A DNA stretch of 24,315 nucleotides from IMG/VR virus record IMGVR_UViG_3300037189_030076, positions 1 through 24,315 of that record, one strand, 5' to 3'. Within the stretch, counting starts at the first letter, position 1. Every line of letters starts with the position of its first letter. The position numbers were made by a program, and so were the translations under genes. The notes beneath the pieces were generated by a model. That model searched no databases and was not told where the DNA came from. It was given only the letters and a program-made list of their open reading frames with translations. Of the stretch, positions 15,379-24,100 are shown piece by piece. The DNA comes from a virus.

Positions 15379-16490
15379 GACACTACACAAGGGATGAGTA
15401 TTCTCCCGAAGACAGAGCTCTCATGGACGAGCTTTATGAAGGACATTACCAGAAGAATTTTGCTTCTAAATCGATAGAAATGACAAGTAAGGAACTTGAA
15501 GAAAACCAAGTTCTTAGAGTCAGAATATCGACTATAACAGGGAATCGAGCTATGGGAGAGACCAGTGTTGGTCAATCCGTTTCGATTGACCTTACTAAGG
15601 AAGAGAAAGCTATAAAAAGATTAGGATTTCCACCTATTGAAGTTACACTTGGTTGTGAACTTGATGTGGTAGTTTTTTCTGACAAGAGCGGATCCTATAA
15701 CGGATCATTAGCTGCTGGCTATGAAAATGCTCTTAAATCAGATTTACTAAAATCTATTAAGGACGAAGCTGCTGCTTATGCCTGCAGAATTGAATCTACC
15801 TGTCCTGGAGGATTTATGGTAAACCTTTCTGGAATTAAGTGTTTCCTTCCTGGCTCTCTTGCCGCTGCAAACAGAATTATAGATTTTCAATCGTTCGTGG
15901 GTAAAACCATTAACGTGATGATCGAAACGTATGACGAAAGAAGAGATATTTTCGTTGTTTCTTTCAAGAAATACCTAAAGCATATCATCGATAGAAAAGT
16001 TGAAGAACTTTCTCTAACCCATGAATATACAGGAACTGTTACAGGAACATCTACTGCAGGAGTGTTTGTCGAGTGGGACGAGTACTACACTGGATTAATT
16101 CCTGCTGAAGAATTCGAATCTGCTGGAAAAAGCATGGGCATAGATCCAGGTGGATCAGTTTCTTTCTATGTTTCTGATTTTAGAAATCCTACCCGAATCG
16201 TTCTGAGATTAACCGCTCCAGAAGGGAAAGATAGAGACCTTCAGGAATTAAAAGACGTTTCTTTATCGGAAGACAGGGAAAATAAAATATATAGAGGTGC
16301 AGTGTCTAAAGTTAAGAATTTTGGAGTTTTTGTTAAGCTCGAAAATAACATCGTTGGACTTGTAGAAAAGGACTGGTTAGCTAAGAATCCTAAGGAGTAT
16401 GAGGTTGGATCTGAAATCAACTGTACGATTATGGAGGTCGAGCTACAGAGTTCTAAACTCTATCTAAAAGAAAAAATTGAAAATACTTGA
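15366..16490 (+). CDS. Ribosomal protein S1-like RNA-binding protein
   Basis: A 374-aa protein with three S1-type OB domains after a basic N-terminus (MAKKRHYTR) and a short linker. S1-a, about residues 137-200, has PGGFMVNLSGIKCFLPGSL and FVVSFKKYL, closely following the second repeat of bacterial bS1 (KGGFTVELNGIRAFLPGSL in E. coli, quoted from memory). S1-b, about 219-288, has YTGTVTGTSTAGVFVEW and GLIPAEEF. S1-c, 307-372, has YRGAVSKVKNFGVFVKLENNIVGLV and a closing LYLKEK. It is shorter than cellular bS1 (four to six domains). The family binds single-stranded A/U-rich RNA and brings mRNA to the 30S subunit. The inferred role is promoting translation of SD-less phage mRNA, or competing with host bS1. 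It overlaps the next gene by 14 nt. Confidence 0.85.
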   Translation: MAKKRHYTRDEYSPEDRALMDELYEGHYQKNFASKSIEMTSKELEENQVLRVRISTITGNRAMGETSVGQSVSIDLTKEEKAIKRLGFPPIEVTLGCELDVVVFSDKSGSYNGSLAAGYENALKSDLLKSIKDEAAAYACRIESTCPGGFMVNLSGIKCFLPGSLAAANRIIDFQSFVGKTINVMIETYDERRDIFVVSFKKYLKHIIDRKVEELSLTHEYTGTVTGTSTAGVFVEWDEYYTGLIPAEEFESAGKSMGIDPGGSVSFYVSDFRNPTRIVLRLTAPEGKDRDLQELKDVSLSEDRENKIYRGAVSKVKNFGVFVKLENNIVGLVEKDWLAKNPKEYEVGSEINCTIMEVELQSSKLYLKEKIENT

Positions 16491-17934
16491 TCAAAACTTC
16501 TTCTACGCTTCTAAAATCGGATTTGAATTCGAGTTCATGTCCTCTTTTAGAAGGGACGAAATAGCCGAAAAACTTGGGGAAAATTTAGGGAAAAAGATAA
16601 AGGTATTCAGGAAATACCACTCTAAATTTTCCCCAACTCGTGACATTTATAAGCTAGAACCTGACTTTTCTGGTGGTTTAAAGATGGTAGAACTCGTAAC
16701 TGGCCCGATGGATTATTACGAGGCTATTCCAGTTTTAATCAGAATTCTAAAGTGGATAGACGAGAACGGGTACACTAATGATAAATGTGCCTTACAGTTT
16801 AGTATTAGCTTTGAGCGAGACAAATACCCAAATCTTACAGAATTTAAAAATCTAAATCCCTTGAAATTTGTTCTAGGATTTGATGAGGAATTCATTTGGA
16901 ATAAATTTCCTGAAAGAAGAGGATCTTTATATGCAAAGTCGATCAAGAGAGTTACCCCCTCAAATAAGTTTGTTAGAAATTTTAAAAATCCATTAGGGGA
17001 TAAAAACTCATATTCTGTTTTTGTCGAGAAGAATATGGGGGTTAATCTAACTAAGCTTAAGGAAGGTTATATCGAAATAAGATACATGGGTGGAACTGAT
17101 TATCAGAAAAAATACACTGAGATCAAAGAAATTATTGATTATGTGATAGAATACTCATTCAGATGCCTTTTAGAGAATGATACCCTAAATCAAAAAGAAA
17201 CTGCCACTCTAAGCGAGTTAATTTCTAAAGCTCATAGAGAAGCTGAAACGTTTATTGACGCCGAATCCTTTATGAGGAATTATCCAGATTTCCACATTAC
17301 TGTTGATTTAAGGGAAGACCTACAAATTATAAAGACATATTTCCATGAATTAAAGGACGTTCTTTATAATTTAATAGTTGATAATCAGATAACAACAGGA
17401 TTCCTAAATTATGATACACAGATTGCTAGATATCAGTTAAAGGACGCAGAAACTAAATCTGCTAATATTATTAAGAATCTAGACCTGATAGAATGTAAAT
17501 TAGAAGGAAATATTGCTAAATGTAGGCTTTTTGGATGCGAAATTAAGAATTGTCAAATCGAAGATTCAAACTTTGTAATGAATAACGACATTTTCGATTC
17601 CAAAATGACTGATTGTGATCTTGGATTTTCCAATAAAATTAGCAATAGCTATATAGATTCCAAAGACAGAGAGATTGGATGTGAGGTTACAGGAGGGGTT
17701 ATTAGATCTGGATATGTTACTTCCACTGCAATTATATCCCCAGAAACTGAGGTTATCAGTAGTACTGGTGATGCTAAAGGCAAAGGTAAGGGTAAAGGGG
17801 ATAAAATGGTTAAAACCGAGGTTTTCCCTGATAGAAACGAGGATAGCTTCTTATCTGGTAGAGAAAGATTCACAAACCTAAATGATAAGCTTCCTTCATA
17901 TTCTGCAAATAGATATTTAAATAAGAACATTTAA
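16477..17934 (+). CDS. Amidoligase-like protein with C-terminal beta-helix-like region
   Basis: A 485-aa protein resembling the Amidoligase_2 family (glutamine-synthetase-fold COOH-NH2 ligases). It has IGFEFEF (E17, E19), KLEPDFSGGLKMVELVTGPM (D63, E72), CALQFSIS (104-111) and YIEIRYMGGTDY (198-209). Q107/S109 stand where relatives usually carry His, so activity is uncertain. The start must be TTG at 16477: an in-frame stop lies at 16465-16467, and the first ATG (Met21) falls after the conserved GFEFEF. Residues 331-395 alternate short hydrophobic/Cys/Asn steps (LIECKLEGNIAKCRLFGCEIKNCQ), like a pentapeptide or beta-helix region, followed by a GKGKGKGKGD stretch (about 434-442) and a polar tail. 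It overlaps the S1-like gene by 14 nt and ends 1 nt before the next ATG. Substrate unknown. Confidence 0.6.
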   Translation: MKILDQNFFYASKIGFEFEFMSSFRRDEIAEKLGENLGKKIKVFRKYHSKFSPTRDIYKLEPDFSGGLKMVELVTGPMDYYEAIPVLIRILKWIDENGYTNDKCALQFSISFERDKYPNLTEFKNLNPLKFVLGFDEEFIWNKFPERRGSLYAKSIKRVTPSNKFVRNFKNPLGDKNSYSVFVEKNMGVNLTKLKEGYIEIRYMGGTDYQKKYTEIKEIIDYVIEYSFRCLLENDTLNQKETATLSELISKAHREAETFIDAESFMRNYPDFHITVDLREDLQIIKTYFHELKDVLYNLIVDNQITTGFLNYDTQIARYQLKDAETKSANIIKNLDLIECKLEGNIAKCRLFGCEIKNCQIEDSNFVMNNDIFDSKMTDCDLGFSNKISNSYIDSKDREIGCEVTGGVIRSGYVTSTAIISPETEVISSTGDAKGKGKGKGDKMVKTEVFPDRNEDSFLSGRERFTNLNDKLPSYSANRYLNKNI

Positions 17935-17935
17935 A

Positions 17936-18709
17936 ATGGCCATAACTACTGAACAAGAATTAATACAGGAAGTGAAAGATGATCTTTCTCATTCCTGTGC
18001 TCTTCCATATGCTTTGAATGACGGAGAGATAAAAAGAATTATTAAAAGAGCTAAAGCTTACTTTTATGATAATTATCAATACGCAGTTGAAGATAGAATT
18101 TTTGTTCTAGGGAAGGAATTATTTAGCCACGCTTCTTTTAGAGCCACCAGACAGATTCAGTTACCAGAATGTATAGTTAGCGTTTATGATGTCAGAGAAA
18201 TCGGTGGAGCTGGTATAGTAGGTACACCAGATAGAGACTTCGGAGACTCTAAATTATTAGGCTCTGAATTAATGCTAAGTCCCTTTGTAGGGGATAACCT
18301 AGTGTATAGGACAGTTTTATACTCCTTTTTTGACCTTGCGAAAGCTTACCTATTAGAAACATTCGCATTCAATTATAACAAAAATACGAAGAAGCTAACC
18401 ATCCTAGGACGTGATCCTAGCCGTACCACAACAACTGGATTAACTGTAGGAGGGAAGGATGTTGGGGTTAGAGCATACGTTGCTATCCCCGAGGAGAATC
18501 TTTATTCCGACGAACTTTTCGTTAGATACTGTCTAGCTGAAGCAAAAATCAATATAGGCAGATTACTCGGAACATTTGGCTATCAATTACCAGGAGGGGT
18601 CACCATAAATGCCAGTGCTATTTCAGCCCAGGGAACTGCAGAAAGAACCGAGGTAATGGATATGATCAAAAGCGAAAACACCCCAAGTTACTTTTTACAG
18701 TGGAATTAA
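17936..18709 (+). CDS. Virion structural protein (neck/baseplate type, unassigned)
   Basis: A 257-aa protein. The N-terminus is helical (ELIQEVKDDLSH, DGEIKRIIKRAKAYFYDNYQYAVED), followed by a strand region QIQLPECIVSVYDVREIG and a conserved-looking C-terminus (LFVRYCLAEAKINIGRLLGTFGYQLPGGVTINASAIS, TPSYFLQWN). I associate this arrangement with structural proteins of large myoviruses, and the length is near that of T4 neck protein gp14, but no firm family assignment is possible. It starts 1 nt after the amidoligase stop in a TTAAAATGG context and is followed by a 50-nt gap with a hairpin before gp25. Confidence 0.55.
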   Translation: MAITTEQELIQEVKDDLSHSCALPYALNDGEIKRIIKRAKAYFYDNYQYAVEDRIFVLGKELFSHASFRATRQIQLPECIVSVYDVREIGGAGIVGTPDRDFGDSKLLGSELMLSPFVGDNLVYRTVLYSFFDLAKAYLLETFAFNYNKNTKKLTILGRDPSRTTTTGLTVGGKDVGVRAYVAIPEENLYSDELFVRYCLAEAKINIGRLLGTFGYQLPGGVTINASAISAQGTAERTEVMDMIKSENTPSYFLQWN

Positions 18710-18720
18710 TAGGGATAAAT

Positions 18721-18758
18721 ATCTTCTAGATATATTTTCTAAATATATAAAGGAAGAT
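18721..18758 (+). promoter_or_regulatory. Hairpin covering late-promoter-like box and RBS of gp25-like gene
   Basis: Inner stem: 18730-18737 pairs perfectly with 18741-18748 (8 bp, TCT loop). Outer stem: ATCTTC 18721-18726 pairs with GAAGAT 18753-18758. The 3' side holds ATATATAAA (18743-18751) and the Shine-Dalgarno-like AAGGAAG (18750-18756), directly ahead of the ATG at 18760. A read-through transcript would bury the ribosome site; a transcript begun at the box would not form the stem. The layout parallels T4 late genes such as e and soc. Confidence 0.5.
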
Positions 18759-18759
18759 A

Positions 18760-19131
18760 ATGATCAAAATAACAGACATATATCCCAGAAATCCCGAAGA
18801 TCCCCTGTATGTTCCTAACAAACTGGAGACTGACGATGTAGTAGAATCTACTATAGGGATGATAAAACAGATTATGCTAACAAAGCCTGGATCTGTTTTA
18901 GGAGATCCATTTTTTGGTATAGATCTGGAATCTTTGGTATTTGATTTTGAGGTTTCTCAATCGGAGCTGGAAGATGCTATAGAGTTACAACTTTATACCT
19001 ATTGTCCATTCGCTAGGGATATTCTTAAGGTCAGCTTTAATCTTGGGTTTTTCCAAGGGGAGACAAAAGATTCTTGTATTATAGAATTTGCCATCAAGGG
19101 AAACCCGGTTTTAGGAATAAAGGTAATTTAA
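18760..19131 (+). CDS. Baseplate wedge protein gp25-like (GPW/gp25 family)
   Basis: A 123-aa protein, the usual length of the family (T4 gp25 is about 130). Residues 30-62 (STIGMIKQIMLTKPGSVLGDPFFGIDLESLVFD) match the diagnostic 'I..lL.T.pGer...P.FG..l' stretch; in T4 gp25 and its relatives this protein nucleates sheath assembly at the baseplate and lies in the wedge core with gp6 and gp7. It has an unusually good Shine-Dalgarno sequence, AAGGAAG, for this window. One nucleotide separates it from the gp6-like gene, giving the classic gp25-gp6 order. Confidence 0.85.
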   Translation: MIKITDIYPRNPEDPLYVPNKLETDDVVESTIGMIKQIMLTKPGSVLGDPFFGIDLESLVFDFEVSQSELEDAIELQLYTYCPFARDILKVSFNLGFFQGETKDSCIIEFAIKGNPVLGIKVI

Positions 19132-19132
19132 A

Positions 19133-20866
19133 ATGGATTTATTTAAAAAGAACAGAGCGAAAATACAGGACCTGGTACAGGACTCGCTTACTTTGATCCA
19201 AAGAAGATATAACCAAGCGAATCAGCTTTTTACTGTTGCTTCTGCTTGGGGACAAATCCTATTTGTACTTCAAAACCTTTCCCAATTAATCCTGTTTTTT
19301 ATTGAGGATTCCATAACGGAGCTTGATATCAAGAAAGCTACCAGGGAAAGTTCAATCTATGGACTAGCAGCTTTAACTGGACACAATGCCTCCAGAAGCA
19401 GCTCAGCAAGAGGCCAAGTAGATATTTCATGGAATGGAACGGACTCTACCACAGTAGGTGGTGGTGCAATTCTTATCCCAAAATATGCAAGTATTAAATT
19501 TCAAAACGCAGGGATTAGCTACGTTCTAAATTTAACCCAAGATTATGTGAGAATTAATCTTAATTCAACCTCAAAGGTTTCTTGTGAAGTAATTGAAGGT
19601 AGTATTAGAGCTGCATTATTCACAGGGACGGGAGAGGTTTTACAGAGCTATAATGTCTCAGACAGGGTTACTTCCGCAATAGATAATTTTGAGGTTAATG
19701 TTTTTGTAAACAGTGAAGCATGGAAAATATACGATTCTTTATATGATATACCATTTAACCAAAAAGGATGCTTAGTTAAAACTGGAATCAATAACGGGAT
19801 AGATGTTATATTCGGAAACAAAAATTTTGGTAGAATACCTGAACCAGGATCAACCATTGAAGTGAGATATTTAGAAACCTCTGGAATTCTTGGGAACATT
19901 AATTCATTAGAGGCAGGAAAAATTCCATTCGAGTTTGAAGACGAAGGAACAGATTCGTTCGGCAACACAATCTCATTAAAGGAATATTTAACAGTTACCT
20001 GTACGGTTGCTCCTCAACTTGGAACAAACAGAGAATCTATTGAATTGACTAGAATTTTAGCTCCTAAGACCTCGAGATCTTATGTTTTAGCTAATCCCGA
20101 TAGTTATATTACATTCTTTGAAAAATTTGGAACATTCTCTATCATAGAGGCATTTTCAACTTTCGATGACGATTATTTAGACGATGATAATATAATTTAC
20201 GTGTTATTGGTTCCGGATATTACCAAAAAACTAAAAACAAACGAAACGTATTTTGATATTAAAGAGACTGAATTTAAGTTAACAGAATTTCAAAAAAATA
20301 GACTTTTAAATTCCATAGAAGAGAGTGGGCAAAAAATAGTAACTACCGAGGTAAAAATTCTTGAACCTAAAATTTCTCGTTATGTTATTAATATTCTGAT
20401 AACAATGTTTGAGGGTAATGATCCAGATACAGTTAGAGGACAAATTATTGATGCAATGAGTAATTATTTTATTAACATCAGAAGAAGAGATAAAATCCCT
20501 AGATCTGATTTAATTTCAATTGTGGAGTCTATAACAGGTGTTGATTCCGTTACTATTTTCTTCGTTTCAGAAAAGAATGAAAAATACGCTTTAAGTGTAG
20601 CAGATTTAGCAGAGACAGATCCTAAGAAAAATATAGTCTTAGGATTAGATGACTTTGGTGATATTCTTTTTGATAAAGACGAGATTGTAATAGTAACGGG
20701 GGGATGGACAGATAGAGCTGGTCTTTTTTATGACAAAGGAGCAGATCTGAATAAGCTTTCTTCTATAAATATAGACATCAGAAAGATCGTTCCAGTAACT
20801 TATAATACTGAAATAAATCATAAAAATAAGCAATTGCTTAAAAACTCAAATAGTAATACCCTATAA
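19133..20866 (+). CDS. Baseplate wedge protein gp6/J-like
   Basis: A 577-aa protein, close to the 660 aa of T4 gp6. It has helical N-terminal residues 1-70, then TRESSIYGLAALTGHNASRSSSARGQV (70-96), typical of the start of the J-like core in which 'A.R......Ga...G' precedes the beta domain. A long beta-rich middle (IEVRYLETSGILGNINS) follows, then the C-terminal alpha/beta region RGQIIDAMSNYFINIRRRDKIPRSDLISIVESITGVDSV, the usual gp6/J dimerisation-type module. Products of this family form the iris ring that triggers sheath contraction. The TAATG overlap at 20864-20868 couples it to the next gene. Confidence 0.8.
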   Translation: MDLFKKNRAKIQDLVQDSLTLIQRRYNQANQLFTVASAWGQILFVLQNLSQLILFFIEDSITELDIKKATRESSIYGLAALTGHNASRSSSARGQVDISWNGTDSTTVGGGAILIPKYASIKFQNAGISYVLNLTQDYVRINLNSTSKVSCEVIEGSIRAALFTGTGEVLQSYNVSDRVTSAIDNFEVNVFVNSEAWKIYDSLYDIPFNQKGCLVKTGINNGIDVIFGNKNFGRIPEPGSTIEVRYLETSGILGNINSLEAGKIPFEFEDEGTDSFGNTISLKEYLTVTCTVAPQLGTNRESIELTRILAPKTSRSYVLANPDSYITFFEKFGTFSIIEAFSTFDDDYLDDDNIIYVLLVPDITKKLKTNETYFDIKETEFKLTEFQKNRLLNSIEESGQKIVTTEVKILEPKISRYVINILITMFEGNDPDTVRGQIIDAMSNYFINIRRRDKIPRSDLISIVESITGVDSVTIFFVSEKNEKYALSVADLAETDPKKNIVLGLDDFGDILFDKDEIVIVTGGWTDRAGLFYDKGADLNKLSSINIDIRKIVPVTYNTEINHKNKQLLKNSNSNTL

Positions 20867-21120
20867 TGTTTAACACAGGAAGAAAAAGTTATTATGACTA
20901 CATAAACTCGACTCAAGACAGAAGAACTAACGTGGGTTTTGACTACGAGGGAAAGATCTTTGAAAAAACTCTTTCATCGGTTACTTTGGGTGGAGATAAC
21001 AACAGAAAATCCATTTTAAAATCTATAGAAAAAGTAGTTTACGCTCTTGTTGAAAAAACTAAAGACATTAAAAACTTTTTTAATTATCGCGTTCCTAAGA
21101 ATAATAAGTATGTTAGATAA
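20866..21120 (+). CDS. Small protein between the gp6- and gp7-like genes
   Basis: An 84-aa basic protein of unknown family: YYDYINSTQDRRTNVGFDYEGKIFEKTLSSVTLGG, then a helix (KSILKSIEKVVYALVEKTKDIKNFFNY). It is joined by one-base TAATG overlaps to both neighbours, so it is almost certainly translated with them. Position suggests a small wedge-associated protein or an assembly helper. Confidence 0.7.
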   Translation: MFNTGRKSYYDYINSTQDRRTNVGFDYEGKIFEKTLSSVTLGGDNNRKSILKSIEKVVYALVEKTKDIKNFFNYRVPKNNKYVR

Positions 21121-24100
21121 TGAATTACAAGAATCTTTTATTCTTTAATAAATCTGGTAGCCAAACAAATTTAATTTGGAACGGTAATTTCTGGGAAGCA
21201 AGACTTCTTCTTCCTAAGGTTTCTGTTGGTCTTTTTGAGATTGAACATTTTTTTATTATTGAAAAATTCAATGATGCTCAGGGTAATGTAATTTATGGTT
21301 ATCCACACATTACACCTGAGGTGTCTTCAAATAGCTCGGGGTCTGGTGTTTACGGAACATTCAAGAGCGGAAGTAATGTTATTTATACTGACGTAACCCC
21401 GCTTGCTGATTATGTAGGTGCTAAACTTTTTTGTGATCAATTTCCAACAGGAAATACCATCGTTTCGGTAGATCCCTCTTTAAAGTCCATAACCTTACAG
21501 AATAACTCGACTGTTACTGCCAGTGGTGTTCCTTTGTTCTTTAATCTTTGGAGATCTTCATTTGAAACAACAAGAAATGTTTTAGATTTTGATGCTTTCG
21601 ATTCTTTTGATGCTAAGATAGTTTCAGGAAAGGATTACATTACTACAAATATAGATCTTTCCGCTATTTCAGAAAGCGAGGAAGAACTTATGATATTAGG
21701 AGATGGAATTCCAAAAGATGCCAGGATTACTAGTATCAGTGGAAAAAACATTTATCTAAACAAAATATGCACACAAAGTCTAGATAGTACCAAGGTATTT
21801 GTCTATCCGGTTGAGGAAAAAAATGATGTATCTGGTTACATTTATCAATATGAGCTACTAGAGGATTCCACATTAGATGCTCCTGTTTTAAACTCATTAC
21901 AAACAGCTTATTTTAAAATTGGATATGATTCTTCAGAGACAACAGTTAATGATGTAAGGGTAAGTAATTCTGTTGATTCATCTAGCGTTTCTATTAATCT
22001 TGCTATAAATTCTATCGAAGAAGGAATCTTCGGGAGAACTTTAGTAATAGAGGATCTCTCATTAGGGTACCCAAAGATAGTTGCAAGAATAGAAATTCAT
22101 GGAGAAACTGAGGGAGAAGACGAGAGATATAAAACATTACTAAGCAACTTCGGGAGAAGATTAAACGCAGAGGATACTTACGTCTTAAGAGACTCAGATC
22201 CTAAAGAGCCTTTAACTGATTATGAAATTTTAAATGTAAAGAGAAAGGAGCTTCTTTTAGAAGGACATGAGATTTTTCCTTATGTGGGGTCTTACAAAGG
22301 TCTTATAAATGCTATTAGATTTTTTGGATATCAAGATTTAAGAGTTAAGGAGTATTGGCTAAATATTAAAAAATCTCAAAATTCTAAAAGCGCTTTAGAA
22401 GAAAATCAAGCAGTACTTGATTCAATAGGATCTCAAACTCAAAGTCAAAGTACTCTGATTGCAAGTTTACTTGATGATGAAAATTCAGACAAGTATAAGC
22501 AAGTAGAAATATACGGAAAAAAAGACGACGGTACATACGGATTAAAATCTCCGATTGAAAAATTATTTCCTTCGTCTAGTTTTAAGAAGACAGCGTTATT
22601 TGGATTATTCTATGACATTAATAAAGTTGTAGAAAATAGATATGATCAATTTGATTATCCCATAGTAGAGAATGCTTTTGTTTTTTCTCCAGATGAAGTT
22701 CTGATTAAGTTATTTGGACTTAAAGAGAAACTTAAAAAAGAATATCTTCCTCTAAATGCTAGAATCATAGACATTACAGGAGAGGGTGTTTATTTCACTG
22801 TTTACAAAACAAGAGGATGGGTTGATAATTTAAAGATAGATCAATTAGATCAGGGTTTAGATATAGATCTTTCTTTTAGCCCAGACTTTGGGTACATTGA
22901 GGATTTAAGATATTTTAATCTTAGACCTAATGACAGTGTGCCTACAGTTCCTTATGTTGGCCCAGATCCTTTCACCTACACATATTCAACATATGGAAAT
23001 TTAACACTTCCGTCTAGTGATAATCCGCCTATCAGTGGAAGAAATTCTAAAAAGCTTGCAGATGCTATTTCTAATTTTTATAAGGAGAGAAATACTTCAG
23101 GCTTACCTAAATTAAATCTAGGTGATAATCAAAAATATAGAAAGCTTTTTGATGGACAGGATTACGAAATACCTTCTGGGTTTCCAACTGTAATTGAGAT
23201 AACTTCTTTTAATCTTTCTTGGGACGAGCTAAACAATAAATGGGAGGGATTAGATAGAAACGTTTCTACCTATTCAACAACCCTGGCTTCTGTTTCAGAT
23301 TTAACTGGATATACAGGAAACAATCTTATTTCTTCATCTGTTAATCACACCTTTGATAATGGATTAAAATTCGGAGAGCTTTTCGATGTTACCCTACCGG
23401 CTAGCATAACATATTTAATAGCTTCTACTGGTAGGGTTCAACTTAAGTTTACTTCCAATGACGATAGCAATTACAGCTTCTTAACGGAGGTTCAAACCTA
23501 TAGCCAATCAACCGGAATTTCCAATCTTAAACTTCTTTGGGTCAAAGAAACCCCAATTGTTTTAGATGATTGGAAGGTTGAGATAGTAAATTTGTTTTCC
23601 CAGAATTTAGATTTTGAATATTATGATTACTCGTTTAATCCTGATGGATTTTACGCCTGGGATAATCTAAGATTTGCTGGTTTTTATGAAGTTGAGTGGA
23701 CTATAACAAAGAAGGACGATAGACCCTATAAATACGAGTTTAGAGGCAAAATAAGCGACTATTACAAAATTCCAATCATATTACCTTATTCGGGAATATA
23801 CTCCGTTAAATGCAGAGTATGGGATGGTTTTAACGACATCTGTTCTGTTCACTACGAAAACTCAATCGAGGTAAAAACTAGGGATCTAGAAGTTGCAAAC
23901 GTTGCTAGATATAGAGAGTCCGAAGTTTACACTTGGGAAAACGTTTCTAAGTCTTGGGAGGATCATAGCTCTCTTTGGGTTTTCCCGATTGAAAAAAATG
24001 AAGGGAGTGACAAAAAAACCAGTAAAGATATATTAACCCCTGCTGAATATGGAAATCAGTTTAACGAGGGTCAAGAATGTAAGGTTTTAAAACATTTTGG

